This document shows positions 9,195 to 17,739 of a DNA stretch of 64,000 nucleotides, piece after piece. The translations under genes and the position numbers were made by a program. The stretch comes from UBA1081 sp045535305 (GTDB taxonomy: Bacteria; Bacillota; Clostridia; Oscillospirales; Acutalibacteraceae). Below the pieces are notes generated by a model, which saw only the letters and a program-made list of their open reading frames with translations, was not told where the DNA came from and searched no databases. Within the stretch, counting starts at the first letter, position 1; each line of letters opens with the position of its first letter. The DNA lies in contig JAZSLJ010000006.1 in NCBI GenBank assembly GCA_045535305.1, positions 62,001 to 126,000 on the forward strand. Reading direction: 5' to 3'.

Positions 9195-9227
9195 GGACTA
9201 TTGTTTATCAATAGTCCATCTTTTTTT
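9195..9227. terminator. Bidirectional terminator between pfkB-type and SGNH genes
   Basis: GGACTATTG and CAATAGTCC form a perfect 9-bp stem with a 5-nt loop. ATCTTTTTTT follows on the plus strand, and an A-rich run precedes it (AAAAAAC), giving a U-run for the minus-strand transcript as well. Confidence 0.85.
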
Positions 9228-10698
9228 ATCTTACAAAATTTCCGTTACTGAAATTATATCCTACCGCGTCTACAACCGATTGCGTAAATGTATCAAAAAC
9301 AAGTATATTTATACCCTGTGTTACCTTTGTCTTGTTTGACTTGTTTACATATACGTTCTTTCTGTACATTGTTGTTTCTTCGTCCAACTGAACCGCTGTG
9401 GTGTTGACGTGTGCGGTATCAGATTTGCTCAATCTTACGGATTTTGAAAAATCATTATTGCGGAAATTGTTGTAATATGTGATTTCACCGTTTTCATAAA
9501 CCCACATACCGCCGTCAATATAATCGGATTTTGGGGTATTCAAACGGTCAAATAATATTTTTGCGTTGTTTTTTGTTTGTTCTGAAAGACTGTTAAAATC
9601 ACTACAAGCCATAGTAATTATAACAGAATATCTATTATTATCAAATATTTGTAAATAGTTTTCAAGGGAACTCAGTGATGTAATATCGAGATTCTCAAGC
9701 TGATTGTTGTATGCTTCGTAATCAGCATCCCAAGAAGCATATTTTTCGTTACCGCGATTATCAGAGAGGTGATACTCAATCTTAAGAATTTCCCCGAAAA
9801 ACCGTGTAAGTTTTGTGTTCCCCAGATGATTAAGGTGTTGATTATCTGCAAAATCGGTATCATAATCAAGCGCTAACGCATCTTTGTATTCTCTGAGGAA
9901 ATTATAAAACGGTACGCCATATTCCTTTGCAATTCTTGCAGCTTCGTTAATGTATTTTATATTAAATGTGTCTGCATTAAAGGGGATTGCAGTAATGAGG
10001 ATAGGGATATTTTTGCTTTGAGCAAGCTCAATTATCATTCTGTAATAGTGTTCGCCTTTTTCGGGTAATGAACTGCATTCTTCCAACGCGGTGTAATCTT
10101 TATTGGTTACTTTTTCAGTTTTAAAATAGCAGTAAAAGCCTTTGTGGTGTTTGTACATGGCCTCATTTCCCAAATACGGATAAAAGTCATTTTGATTTAA
10201 ATCCGAGTAGCGGGAATGGTACTGTAACCAACTGAAGAAATATTGATTACCCGATTTTTCCATGTCAAAGCTTGTTTTTATGGCATCAATCTTTGTCTGC
10301 GACCATTTTAAACCGTAGGTGTTTTTAAGTGCGTTTTCCGGTTTGTCATATTCTTCTGAAACATACAGCATATATGTGTCAAGAATTATTGCTTTTGGTG
10401 TCTGTGTTTTTAATGCTTCTTCAAGGTAGTAATATGTGTTCCATATAGGCTGAGCAGGGCCGCAAAGGTCAAATGCCGAATAGCCGTATTCATCCCATAA
10501 TACAGCCGTATTAAAGCCTTGATAGGCATGGCTTGAACCCAGAACAAGAACATCTACCGTGTTGTCTTCAAGCTCATAAAAACAGTCTAATTTGTATGTG
10601 CTGTCGAGATATTTAAAGCTTAATGCATAGTTTGAAACACCAAATACAAGCAGGACGGCAAGCAAAAAAGATGTAACTTTTAAAAATTTTTTCAGCAT
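9226..10698 (-). CDS. SGNH/GDSL-like membrane-anchored protein, partner of the MBOAT acyltransferase
   Basis: The 490-residue product has a signal anchor (FLKVTSFLLAVLLVFGVSNYAL) followed by an SGNH-hydrolase-like domain. The block I serine is in VLVLGSSHAYQGFN, and the Asp/His block is near the C-terminal third (DFADNQHLNHLG). Proteins of this type work outside the membrane with MBOAT enzymes (AlgI/AlgJ-X, DltB/DltD) to place acyl groups on cell-surface polymers. The upstream gene is exactly such an MBOAT. I chose ATG 10698, not the TTG at 10713, because CCGGAG lies 6 nt upstream, just past the MBOAT stop, indicating coupling. The target polymer is unknown. Confidence 0.82.
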   Translation of the reverse strand: MLKKFLKVTSFLLAVLLVFGVSNYALSFKYLDSTYKLDCFYELEDNTVDVLVLGSSHAYQGFNTAVLWDEYGYSAFDLCGPAQPIWNTYYYLEEALKTQTPKAIILDTYMLYVSEEYDKPENALKNTYGLKWSQTKIDAIKTSFDMEKSGNQYFFSWLQYHSRYSDLNQNDFYPYLGNEAMYKHHKGFYCYFKTEKVTNKDYTALEECSSLPEKGEHYYRMIIELAQSKNIPILITAIPFNADTFNIKYINEAARIAKEYGVPFYNFLREYKDALALDYDTDFADNQHLNHLGNTKLTRFFGEILKIEYHLSDNRGNEKYASWDADYEAYNNQLENLDITSLSSLENYLQIFDNNRYSVIITMACSDFNSLSEQTKNNAKILFDRLNTPKSDYIDGGMWVYENGEITYYNNFRNNDFSKSVRLSKSDTAHVNTTAVQLDEETTMYRKNVYVNKSNKTKVTQGINILVFDTFTQSVVDAVGYNFSNGNFVR

Positions 10699-10713
10699 AT
10701 TATTCTCCGGCAA

Positions 10714-12216
10714 TTAAAATTGAAAATATATAAATTCCTGTGCGTCAAAGTGTTCACCGTATGCGCCGAATATTACAACGGCTATGATAAGTAACAGTAT
10801 AATAAATCCGCGCACCCAGAAATTCTGATTATCCGCAATGTTTTCTATGCGGATATTTTTTTTGTATTTTAACATATCCACAATAAGCATAATAACGATG
10901 GATATTATAAGAATATTCATTTCCTGCGTTGAAAGTCCGAGTGAATAAATAACAGATGTTGTTAATGCCCATGGGTTGAACTGAGTGAAAATTCTCAAAA
11001 TATAATCAAGTGCAATATAAACGGTATCGGCTCTGAAAAATACCCATGCAAAACAGGTGAGTGAAAATGTAATTATGACTTTTATTATTTTGTATGAAAG
11101 GGCATCTGTTTTAACATTAAATTTCTTTTCAAGTTGCCTTTTTGGGGTTTTTGTTATATCACCGATAATCTGATAAATGCCGTGTAATGCACCCCAGATA
11201 ATAAATGTCCAGTTTGCACCGTGCCAAAGGCCGCTTACAAGGAAAACAATCATTGTGTTAATGTATTTTCTTTTTTCACCTTTTCTGTTTCCGCCAAGAG
11301 GAATGTAAAGATAATCTCTGAACCACGTTGACAGTGAAATGTGCCATCTTCGCCAGAATTCCTTGATTGACATAGCAAAATAAGGTGTATCAAAGTTATC
11401 CATTAATTCAAAGCCCATTATCTGTGCCGCACCCACTGCGATTGTTGAATAGCTTGCAAAATCGCAATAAATCTGAACTGCAAATAAAACCACACCGATG
11501 ATGAGTTCAAATGAATTGTATCCGTAATATTGATTAAATACCGTATTTGCAACCGTTGCGGCTCTGTCTGCAATAACAACTTTGAGGAAAAATCCCCACA
11601 TCATTACAAAAAAACCTTTAACTATTCTTTCATAGTTCCATAATTTTATTTTATCGGTATTTTTTATCTGGCTGAGCAATTTGCCGGAACGCTCAATGGG
11701 GCCTGCAACGAGCTGAGGAAAGAATGATACGAACAATGCGTATTTGAACAGATTGTATTCGGCTTTCACATCGCCTCGGTATACGTCAATAACATAGCCG
11801 AGTGCCTGAAATGTATAAAATGAAATTCCCACAGGCAACAGGAAATTAAACCTGTTTTCTATGACTGATATGCCGAATGCATCAAGAATTGCATTTAAAT
11901 TATCAACGGCAAAATCAAGATATTTAAACATGAACAGTATAGCAAGATTTACTGTTAAACCGATGCAAAGTGTGGCTTTTTTTATAATCTGCCATAGCTT
12001 ATCGTTTTCTTGCGATGCCTGTTCTATTATTATTGAGCACAGGTACGTAACCACGGTTGAAAATGCAATAAGGATTGCATAAGTTGGGTTCCAGCTCATA
12101 TAGAAATAATAGCTTGCAATAAGAAGCCATATATAACGCAGTTTTTTCGGTATTATGAAATATACTAAAAGTACAACCGGAAAAAACACAAGAAAATGTA
12201 TAGAATTAAATTGCAT
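10714..12216 (-). CDS. MBOAT-family membrane O-acyltransferase (AlgI/DltB type)
   Basis: This 500-residue multispanning protein begins with the family's usual IHFLVFFPVVLLVYF helix. It carries the conserved block EFWRRWHISLSTWFRDYLY plus PLGGNRKG, and the membrane-embedded catalytic His in SGLWHGANWTFIIWGALHG. Family members transfer acetyl or other acyl groups from a cytosolic donor across the membrane. Together with the SGNH-like gene immediately downstream it forms a two-gene module for O-acylation of an exported polysaccharide or wall polymer. No polysaccharide biosynthesis genes adjoin it, so the acceptor may be made from elsewhere in the genome. AAAGGA lies upstream of the ATG. Confidence 0.93.
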   Translation of the reverse strand: MQFNSIHFLVFFPVVLLVYFIIPKKLRYIWLLIASYYFYMSWNPTYAILIAFSTVVTYLCSIIIEQASQENDKLWQIIKKATLCIGLTVNLAILFMFKYLDFAVDNLNAILDAFGISVIENRFNFLLPVGISFYTFQALGYVIDVYRGDVKAEYNLFKYALFVSFFPQLVAGPIERSGKLLSQIKNTDKIKLWNYERIVKGFFVMMWGFFLKVVIADRAATVANTVFNQYYGYNSFELIIGVVLFAVQIYCDFASYSTIAVGAAQIMGFELMDNFDTPYFAMSIKEFWRRWHISLSTWFRDYLYIPLGGNRKGEKRKYINTMIVFLVSGLWHGANWTFIIWGALHGIYQIIGDITKTPKRQLEKKFNVKTDALSYKIIKVIITFSLTCFAWVFFRADTVYIALDYILRIFTQFNPWALTTSVIYSLGLSTQEMNILIISIVIMLIVDMLKYKKNIRIENIADNQNFWVRGFIILLLIIAVVIFGAYGEHFDAQEFIYFQF

Positions 12217-12287
12217 AACAGCATTCCTTTTATAAGAATTAATATACTAATTATATTATATAAAAAAGGAAAAATCAACAGAAAAAA

Positions 12288-12317
12288 GGAAACGGTACAT
12301 TTTTTTGTACCGTTTCC
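12288..12317 (-). terminator. Terminator of the ceramidase-like gene
   Basis: GGAAACGGTAC and GTACCGTTTCC form an 11-bp stem. On the minus strand it is followed by TTTTTTC. Confidence 0.85.
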
Positions 12318-12337
12318 CTGAGTTTTATAATTCTTTA

Positions 12338-14080
12338 TTATTTTACTGAATCATAAAGATTGTAGATAGCACCGTAAATATCAGATGCTGCATTTGCACC
12401 GATAGATGTAAGACCCCAGCTGTCAGCGAATTCGAAATCAGCCTTCAATCTGAAGAATACAAAATCGTTGTCAGGCATAATGTAACCGAGAGCATCGTTT
12501 ACAAGGTCGAATACAAGGATGTCTTCGCCTTCCTCAGCCATTACATCGTATGCGCAGTCAAGTTCGAAATCAGCCATATTTTCGCCGCCGATGATAAGCT
12601 CTGCGTATGTTTCACCGGGACAAAGGATAACCTTGAGGTTTTCGCCAAGCTCCATGTAACCGATTTCTGTAGCAGCTGTAACATTGTGCTTGTCATCTTC
12701 ATACATTACGTTGTTAGCAAGTGAAAGCTTACCGAATGCTTTGTAAACACCGTTTGTAACGTCAACAGCCATAGCCTTAAGCTTGATGTTAAGGATGGGT
12801 GCAACTTCTTCAGCTACAACAGCGTTCCAGCCTTCATACCATACTGTGCAGTTTTCGTTTGCAAGGATTTCATCTGTGTAATCGTTTGTGTAAAGTTCGC
12901 CGTTTGCGTATGCATCAGCGATTTCAGCTTCTGTCATACCTGTTGCAACAGCAATAAGGATGTTACCGATTTCATGACCGTAACGGATTGTAACTTCAAC
13001 TCTGTCAAGGTCAAGGCCGTCGGCTGCTTTGCCGTTTTCTTCTGTGTAAGTACCAACAGCGCCTTCAATGAACATGTAGTTGTAACCTGCTTTATTGAGA
13101 GCTTCTTCTGTATAGTAAACAAAGTCAGATGTGATAAGCTGTGTGCCGTAACCGATACATTCGGGATGTACGCCGAAGTTTGAAATAACTGTGCTTGCAT
13201 CGTTGTTGTCGGGATTGAAGATAAGACAATACATATCTTCGAGCATGATTTCGGGATCTGTACGGTCGCGAACATAATCAAGAATAGATGTCTTTGCATA
13301 TTCAAGAGTACCTGTTGTCATTGTTTCAACAGCTTCTTTTACGCAAGCAGCAGTCTGTGCCTGGATTGTTGCAAGAAGGTCTGTGTCAACAGGATCGCAA
13401 AGATTGTCGCTGCCTGTGATAGCTGCAATAAGGTTTTTGATAACATGACCGAAAGTATCTGTGTAGATACCCTGAGTGTCGATACCGCTGTGAACGTGAG
13501 TAGCAGCAACGTTGATGCTTGTGAACTTAACATCGGGAAGAGCTTTAGCAACAGCTGCTCTGATGTTTCTTACATCGTCGTTAGCAAGACCGAGACAGTC
13601 AACTACTGCGAAAACAGTAATGCCTCTGCCACTGCCGTCGTCAAGAGCGATAACTCTTACTTTAAGGTCGTCGATGCATTCTGAAAGCTGAAGGTTGATG
13701 TCGTAGCCGCCTTTGTAGTACTTGCCTGTGCTGAAATCAGCAGGAAGAATTGAAGCGTCTGCATAACCGAGACTCCACTGAGCGTTGTCAGCAGGTGCGT
13801 CGAGGAATTCTTCTGTACCTGCATAGAAATTGTCATCAGCGTAATCAGCGTAAGCGGAAGGATCTTCTACCTTAACTGTTGCGGGAAGGAAGTTTGAAAT
13901 GAGAGTAAGAAGTGCATCAGCGGCTTTGTTGAGGCCTGTTGTGATTACCTGAGCAACGGTAGCAGTAAGAGCACTTTCTTCGGTTGCTGTTGTTGAAGCT
14001 GCGGATGCGCCTACTACTGTTGAGAACAGCATTGTTGCACACATAGCAACTGCAACGATAGCTTTGAATGTTTTTTTCAT
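12338..14080 (-). CDS. Secreted neutral/alkaline ceramidase-like protein
   Basis: This 580-residue protein has a Sec signal peptide (MKKTFKAIVAVAMCATMLFS, then VVGASA cleavage-like). The mature N-terminal half contains VVDCLGLANDDVRNIRAAV and the zinc-site-like NVAATHVHSGIDTQG, which resembles the ATHTHSGP motif of neutral ceramidases. NFGVHPECIGYG is a second His-containing segment. Neutral ceramidases hydrolyse the N-acyl bond of ceramides; family proteins in Clostridia are mostly uncharacterised, so the substrate is open. The acidic composition and Ala/Asp-rich surface suit a secreted protein. AAAAGGCAG precedes the ATG and a strong terminator follows, so it is probably transcribed alone. 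Confidence 0.58.
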   Translation of the reverse strand: MKKTFKAIVAVAMCATMLFSTVVGASAASTTATEESALTATVAQVITTGLNKAADALLTLISNFLPATVKVEDPSAYADYADDNFYAGTEEFLDAPADNAQWSLGYADASILPADFSTGKYYKGGYDINLQLSECIDDLKVRVIALDDGSGRGITVFAVVDCLGLANDDVRNIRAAVAKALPDVKFTSINVAATHVHSGIDTQGIYTDTFGHVIKNLIAAITGSDNLCDPVDTDLLATIQAQTAACVKEAVETMTTGTLEYAKTSILDYVRDRTDPEIMLEDMYCLIFNPDNNDASTVISNFGVHPECIGYGTQLITSDFVYYTEEALNKAGYNYMFIEGAVGTYTEENGKAADGLDLDRVEVTIRYGHEIGNILIAVATGMTEAEIADAYANGELYTNDYTDEILANENCTVWYEGWNAVVAEEVAPILNIKLKAMAVDVTNGVYKAFGKLSLANNVMYEDDKHNVTAATEIGYMELGENLKVILCPGETYAELIIGGENMADFELDCAYDVMAEEGEDILVFDLVNDALGYIMPDNDFVFFRLKADFEFADSWGLTSIGANAASDIYGAIYNLYDSVK

Positions 14081-14171
14081 AAATTATCACTGCCTTTTGA
14101 GTAATTTTTTATACAGGCAAATTATAACATTGTTTCTACAAAATTGCAATAGTAATTTAATATATTTTAAT

Positions 14172-14197
14172 AAAAAAGCTCCCCGATTGAGGGAGCC
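14172..14197 (-). terminator. Terminator of htpG
   Basis: GCTCCC and GGGAGC pair across CCGATTGA; on the minus strand the stem is followed by TTTTTTATT. Confidence 0.8.
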
Positions 14198-14202
14198 TTG
14201 AA

Positions 14203-16074
14203 TTATACCATAAGTTCGCTGATAAGATTGCTGAATTCTGCGGGATCTTCTATTGAAAGTCCGCCGATAAGTCTTGCCTGCATATAGAGCAGTTTTGCAT
14301 ATTTTACAAGCGTTTCATCATCGAGTTTTCTGAGCTTTTCGGCGATGGGATGGTTTGCGTTTATTTCAAGCACGGTTTCAGCCTTTATGCCGTCTGTGTT
14401 GGGCATAGCATTAAGTACCTTTTCCATCTCCGTTGAAAGCATACCTTCACTTGTAAGACAGGCAGGGTGATTCTTGAGTGATGATGTGAAACGTACACCC
14501 GTTACACTTTCGCCCAGAGCTTCGCTCATTTTTTCGAGCATATCCTTTGCTTCTGCATTTGCGGCTTTAACGGCTTCTTTTTCTTCATCTGTGCCAAGGT
14601 CAAGCTTGTCAGCACAAACGTTGACAAAAGATTTTTCTTCGTAGCTCATAAGCATCTGGATTGCAAATTCGTCAACAGTATCTGTAAAGTAAAGAATCTC
14701 GTACCCCTTTGCTTTAACAGCTTCAACCTGTGGGAGCATATCAATCTTAGCCTTTGTTTCGCCGCAAGCGTAGTAGATTGCTTCCTGACCGTCCTTCATT
14801 CTGTCAACATATTCGTTGAGAGTTGCAAACTTGTCCTCATGTGAAGAAATGAACATAATAAGATCCTGTAAAGTTTCCTTGTGTGCGCCGTATCCCTCGT
14901 AAAGACCGTATTTGAGCTGTACACCGAATGCTTTATAAAATTCTTCATACACAGCTCTGTCTTTTCTGAGCATTGTTAAAAGCTCTGATTTGATTTTCTT
15001 TTCAATGGTTTTTGCTATGAGTTTAAGCTGATAATCCTGCTGTAAAACCTCGCGGGAGATGTTGAGTGAAAAATCTGCACTGTCAACAAGACCTTTTACG
15101 AAGCTGAAATAATCGGGGAGAAGGTCTGCACATTTGTCCATAATAAGAACGCCGTTTGAATATAGCTGAAGACCTTTTTCAAAGCTCTTTGAATAATAAT
15201 CGTAAGGAGCTTTTTTGGGAATAAAAAGTAAGGAATCGTATGTTGCCTGACCTTCAACTTTGGAGTGAATAATCTTTGCAGGAGCTTCAAAATCGTAGAA
15301 TTTATCTTTGTAAAAAGCTTCGTACTCATCCTGCCCGATTTCACTCTTGTTTTTTCTCCAGATGGGAATCATACTGTTAAGAGTTTTGATTTCAGAGTAT
15401 GTTTCAAACTCATTTTCACTACCCTCAACGGGTCTTGTGAGCTGAACCTCCATTGTTATGGGATAACGGATATAATCCGAATATTTTTTAACGATTGATG
15501 AGATGCGGTATGTTTCAAGATATTCGGAATATTTGCATTCTTCGGTATCTTCTTTGATGTACATGGTGATAATTGTGCCTGCTTCGGCTTTTTCGGCTTT
15601 TTCGATTGTGTAGCCCTCTGCACCCTCACTTGTCCAGAGATTAGCTTCTTCGCTGCCGAATGCACGGCTGAGAACTGTTACTTTGTCGCTTACCATAAAA
15701 GCAGAGTAGAAGCCAACACCGAACTGACCTATTATTTCAACATCGCTTTTTTCTTCCATGTTCTTTTTAAAATCAAGAGAGCCGCTTCGTGCGATAGTGC
15801 CGAGGTTTGTTTCAAGCTCCTCTGCCGACATACCGCAGCCGTTGTCGGAAACTGTTATTGTTCTGTTTTCTTTGTCAACGGCAATAGTGATTTTAAAATC
15901 ACCTTTTGCAATACCTACGGAATTGTCGGTAAGTGAACGGAAATAGAGCTTGTCTATTGCATCGCTTGCGTTTGAAATGATTTCACGCAGAAAAATCTCT
16001 TTGTGTGTATAAATGGAGTTGATCATCATATCGAGCAATTTTTTTGATTCAGCTTTGAATTGCTTTTTTTTCAT
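14203..16074 (-). CDS. htpG: HtpG, Hsp90-family chaperone
   Basis: This is the cytosolic ATP-dependent Hsp90 chaperone, 623 residues, the usual bacterial length. The N-terminal GHKL ATPase domain shows LREIISNASDAIDK, VSDNGCGMSAEEL and GQFGVGFYSAFMV. The middle domain contains FIPKKAPYD and LNISREVLQQ, and a C-terminal dimerisation domain follows. The start is MKKKQFKAESKKLL at 16074, preceded by AAGGTG; an in-frame upstream TTG or ATG would read through the operator region and is unlikely. A perfect CIRCE element and a promoter lie directly upstream, so HrcA repression is expected. In Bacillus subtilis htpG is not CIRCE-controlled, so the regulation differs here. Confidence 0.97.
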   Translation of the reverse strand: MKKKQFKAESKKLLDMMINSIYTHKEIFLREIISNASDAIDKLYFRSLTDNSVGIAKGDFKITIAVDKENRTITVSDNGCGMSAEELETNLGTIARSGSLDFKKNMEEKSDVEIIGQFGVGFYSAFMVSDKVTVLSRAFGSEEANLWTSEGAEGYTIEKAEKAEAGTIITMYIKEDTEECKYSEYLETYRISSIVKKYSDYIRYPITMEVQLTRPVEGSENEFETYSEIKTLNSMIPIWRKNKSEIGQDEYEAFYKDKFYDFEAPAKIIHSKVEGQATYDSLLFIPKKAPYDYYSKSFEKGLQLYSNGVLIMDKCADLLPDYFSFVKGLVDSADFSLNISREVLQQDYQLKLIAKTIEKKIKSELLTMLRKDRAVYEEFYKAFGVQLKYGLYEGYGAHKETLQDLIMFISSHEDKFATLNEYVDRMKDGQEAIYYACGETKAKIDMLPQVEAVKAKGYEILYFTDTVDEFAIQMLMSYEEKSFVNVCADKLDLGTDEEKEAVKAANAEAKDMLEKMSEALGESVTGVRFTSSLKNHPACLTSEGMLSTEMEKVLNAMPNTDGIKAETVLEINANHPIAEKLRKLDDETLVKYAKLLYMQARLIGGLSIEDPAEFSNLISELMV

Positions 16075-16097
16075 AATTTTCACCTTGCAAAATAATA

Positions 16098-16124
16098 TTA
16101 GCACTCGCAACACGAGAGTGCTAA
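16098..16124. promoter_or_regulatory. CIRCE operator (HrcA binding site)
   Basis: TTAGCACTC, 9 nt, GAGTGCTAA: an exact match to the CIRCE consensus. It begins just after the -10 box of the htpG promoter, overlapping the expected transcription start, so bound HrcA would block initiation and the element would also lie in the mRNA leader. Confidence 0.97.
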
Positions 16125-16129
16125 TACAT

Positions 16130-16157
16130 AGTATACTCCGATTTTTTTGTTTGTCAA
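16130..16157 (-). promoter_or_regulatory. htpG promoter
   Basis: On the minus strand TTGACA (16157-16152), a 16-bp spacer and TATACT (16135-16130) stand directly before the CIRCE element. Confidence 0.85.
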
Positions 16158-16204
16158 CACTTTTTAGGAAAATTTTTCCCGTTTCATTTTAAATGCAAAA
16201 ATGT

Positions 16205-16558
16205 TTATTTAGATTTTGGTTTTGCTATAAGAGCCACTATAAGTCCCGACAGTAATGCCGCCATCACACCTGCGGAGCAGGCTGTAAGAGGGCCTGTCAA
16301 TGCACCTAAAAGCCCCTGTTCTTCAATAGCTTTTTTTGTGCCTTCAACAAGAGTATGACCGAAGCCTGTAAGGGGAACGGTAGCTCCCGCACCTGCAAAT
16401 TCTTTAAGCGGAGCATAAAGTCCTGCCGCTGAAAGAATGACACCTGCCACAACAAAGCCTACAAGTATTCTGCCGGGAGTGAGTTTTGTGTTATCGATAA
16501 GTACCTGACCGACAACGCATATAAGTCCGCCTATGATAAATGCCTTTAAAAATATCAT
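16205..16558 (-). CDS. spoVAE: Stage V sporulation protein AE (SpoVAE)
   Basis: This 117-residue membrane protein has the family sequence KAFIIGGLICVVGQVLIDN, LTPGRILVGFVVAGVIL and ATVPLTGFGHTLVEGTKKAI, with four predicted hydrophobic segments. SpoVA proteins form the channel that loads dipicolinic acid into the forespore and releases it in germination. The usual spoVAC and spoVAD neighbours are not in this window; the gene stands alone between htpG and a divergent lipoprotein gene. AGAGGTG precedes the ATG. Its presence argues that the lineage forms, or recently formed, endospores. Confidence 0.9.
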   Translation of the reverse strand: MIFLKAFIIGGLICVVGQVLIDNTKLTPGRILVGFVVAGVILSAAGLYAPLKEFAGAGATVPLTGFGHTLVEGTKKAIEEQGLLGALTGPLTACSAGVMAALLSGLIVALIAKPKSK

Positions 16559-16666
16559 AAATATACACCTCTGTAATAATTTTGCACAGCAATATGCTTA
16601 ATTATACAAAAAATTCAGCGTTGACATCTGTATAATTTGTTGATATAATTGGTTTGTGATTTTACT

Positions 16667-17722
16667 ATGAAAAAATTTATTGCTATTTTTTTAATATTAA
16701 TATGTGTATTCAGTCTGTCCTCTTGCTCGGCGGGCAGTAAAAGTGTGCTTACCGTTAATGAAATAACCGATGTTGATGCTGAGATTTTTACATATTTTCT
16801 CAACGATGCATATTATTCCGAAAACGGCTATACAGAGGATGAATGTATTAATATTGCAACCTCGGAAAGCCTTAAATATATTGCCGTGAACACAAGATTT
16901 GCACAGACATCGGGAAATCTTACTCTTGATGAAAAAGCTGATTTGTCGCAAGAGGTCAACGCACTCTGGCGTATTTACGGTGATTATCTTACAGAAATCG
17001 GCGTCAGCAAAAATGCGTTTTTCAAAATCAAACAGTATGAATACTGCAAAGAGAATCTGCGTTTTGCGCTTTACGATAAAAACGGCACTCAGCCTATAAA
17101 CGAAGCGTATATTCAGCAGTATTTTGCCGCTAATTACGTCGGAATAAAATATTTTTATCAGGACCTTTATTCCGTAAAAAACGAAAGTGAAATAAATGCT
17201 TTATCCGCTTATGACAGGCAGGTTTATGATGCGGCAAAGCAGTCTGCACTGCAAAGATATGAATATATAAGCAATCTTGCAAACTATGTAAACAGCTCTG
17301 TTTACACAATGAATGAAGCGTTTATGGCGGCAACGGGCGAAATATATGCCGATGTAAGTGTTTCCGCATCGGTTATAAATAAGCAGAGTTCTTCATTTTC
17401 AGCCGAATTTATTGATGCAGTTGCAAAACAGTCGGTGGGCAGCGCATTTATTATAACCAATTCCGAAAAAAGCTATATATATCTTATAGAAAGAATCGAT
17501 TTGCTCGATACAAAGTACGATTTTTATGAGCAGTACCGTGATGAATGTCTGAGGGCTGTATCGGAAGGCTATTTCAATAACGAAATTAATTCATGGGTTC
17601 AGTCATATAAGGCAGTCCGTCATCTGTCGGTTGCGAAAAAATGCCTGTCAAACATAAAAAATGTTGACAGAAGCAAATATGTGGGTACAGACGGTTATGT
17701 ATTCAACAGTTTTCAGAAATAA
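16667..17722 (+). CDS. Lipoprotein with SurA/PrsA-like helical region
   Basis: The 351-residue product has a lipoprotein signal (MKKFIAIFLILICVFSLSSC, lipobox Cys20). The mature part is helical and charged. Its N-terminal part (VLTVNEITDVDAEIFTYFL, followed by long helices) recalls the chaperone domain of SurA/PrsA foldases, but I see no parvulin isomerase domain. A role in export or folding is therefore only a possibility. I chose ATG 16667 because the signal peptide begins there; no good Shine-Dalgarno sequence is visible. The rhamnulokinase gene follows after 17 bp, so the two may be co-transcribed. Confidence 0.65.
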   Translation: MKKFIAIFLILICVFSLSSCSAGSKSVLTVNEITDVDAEIFTYFLNDAYYSENGYTEDECINIATSESLKYIAVNTRFAQTSGNLTLDEKADLSQEVNALWRIYGDYLTEIGVSKNAFFKIKQYEYCKENLRFALYDKNGTQPINEAYIQQYFAANYVGIKYFYQDLYSVKNESEINALSAYDRQVYDAAKQSALQRYEYISNLANYVNSSVYTMNEAFMAATGEIYADVSVSASVINKQSSSFSAEFIDAVAKQSVGSAFIITNSEKSYIYLIERIDLLDTKYDFYEQYRDECLRAVSEGYFNNEINSWVQSYKAVRHLSVAKKCLSNIKNVDRSKYVGTDGYVFNSFQK

Positions 17723-17739
17723 AAGTAAGGTGATATATT

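Noticed and set aside
13445..13684. Long open frame on the plus strand inside the ceramidase-like gene
   Set aside because: It is a shadow of the strongly codon-biased gene on the other strand, with no ribosome site and a low-complexity Val/Ser/Asp product.
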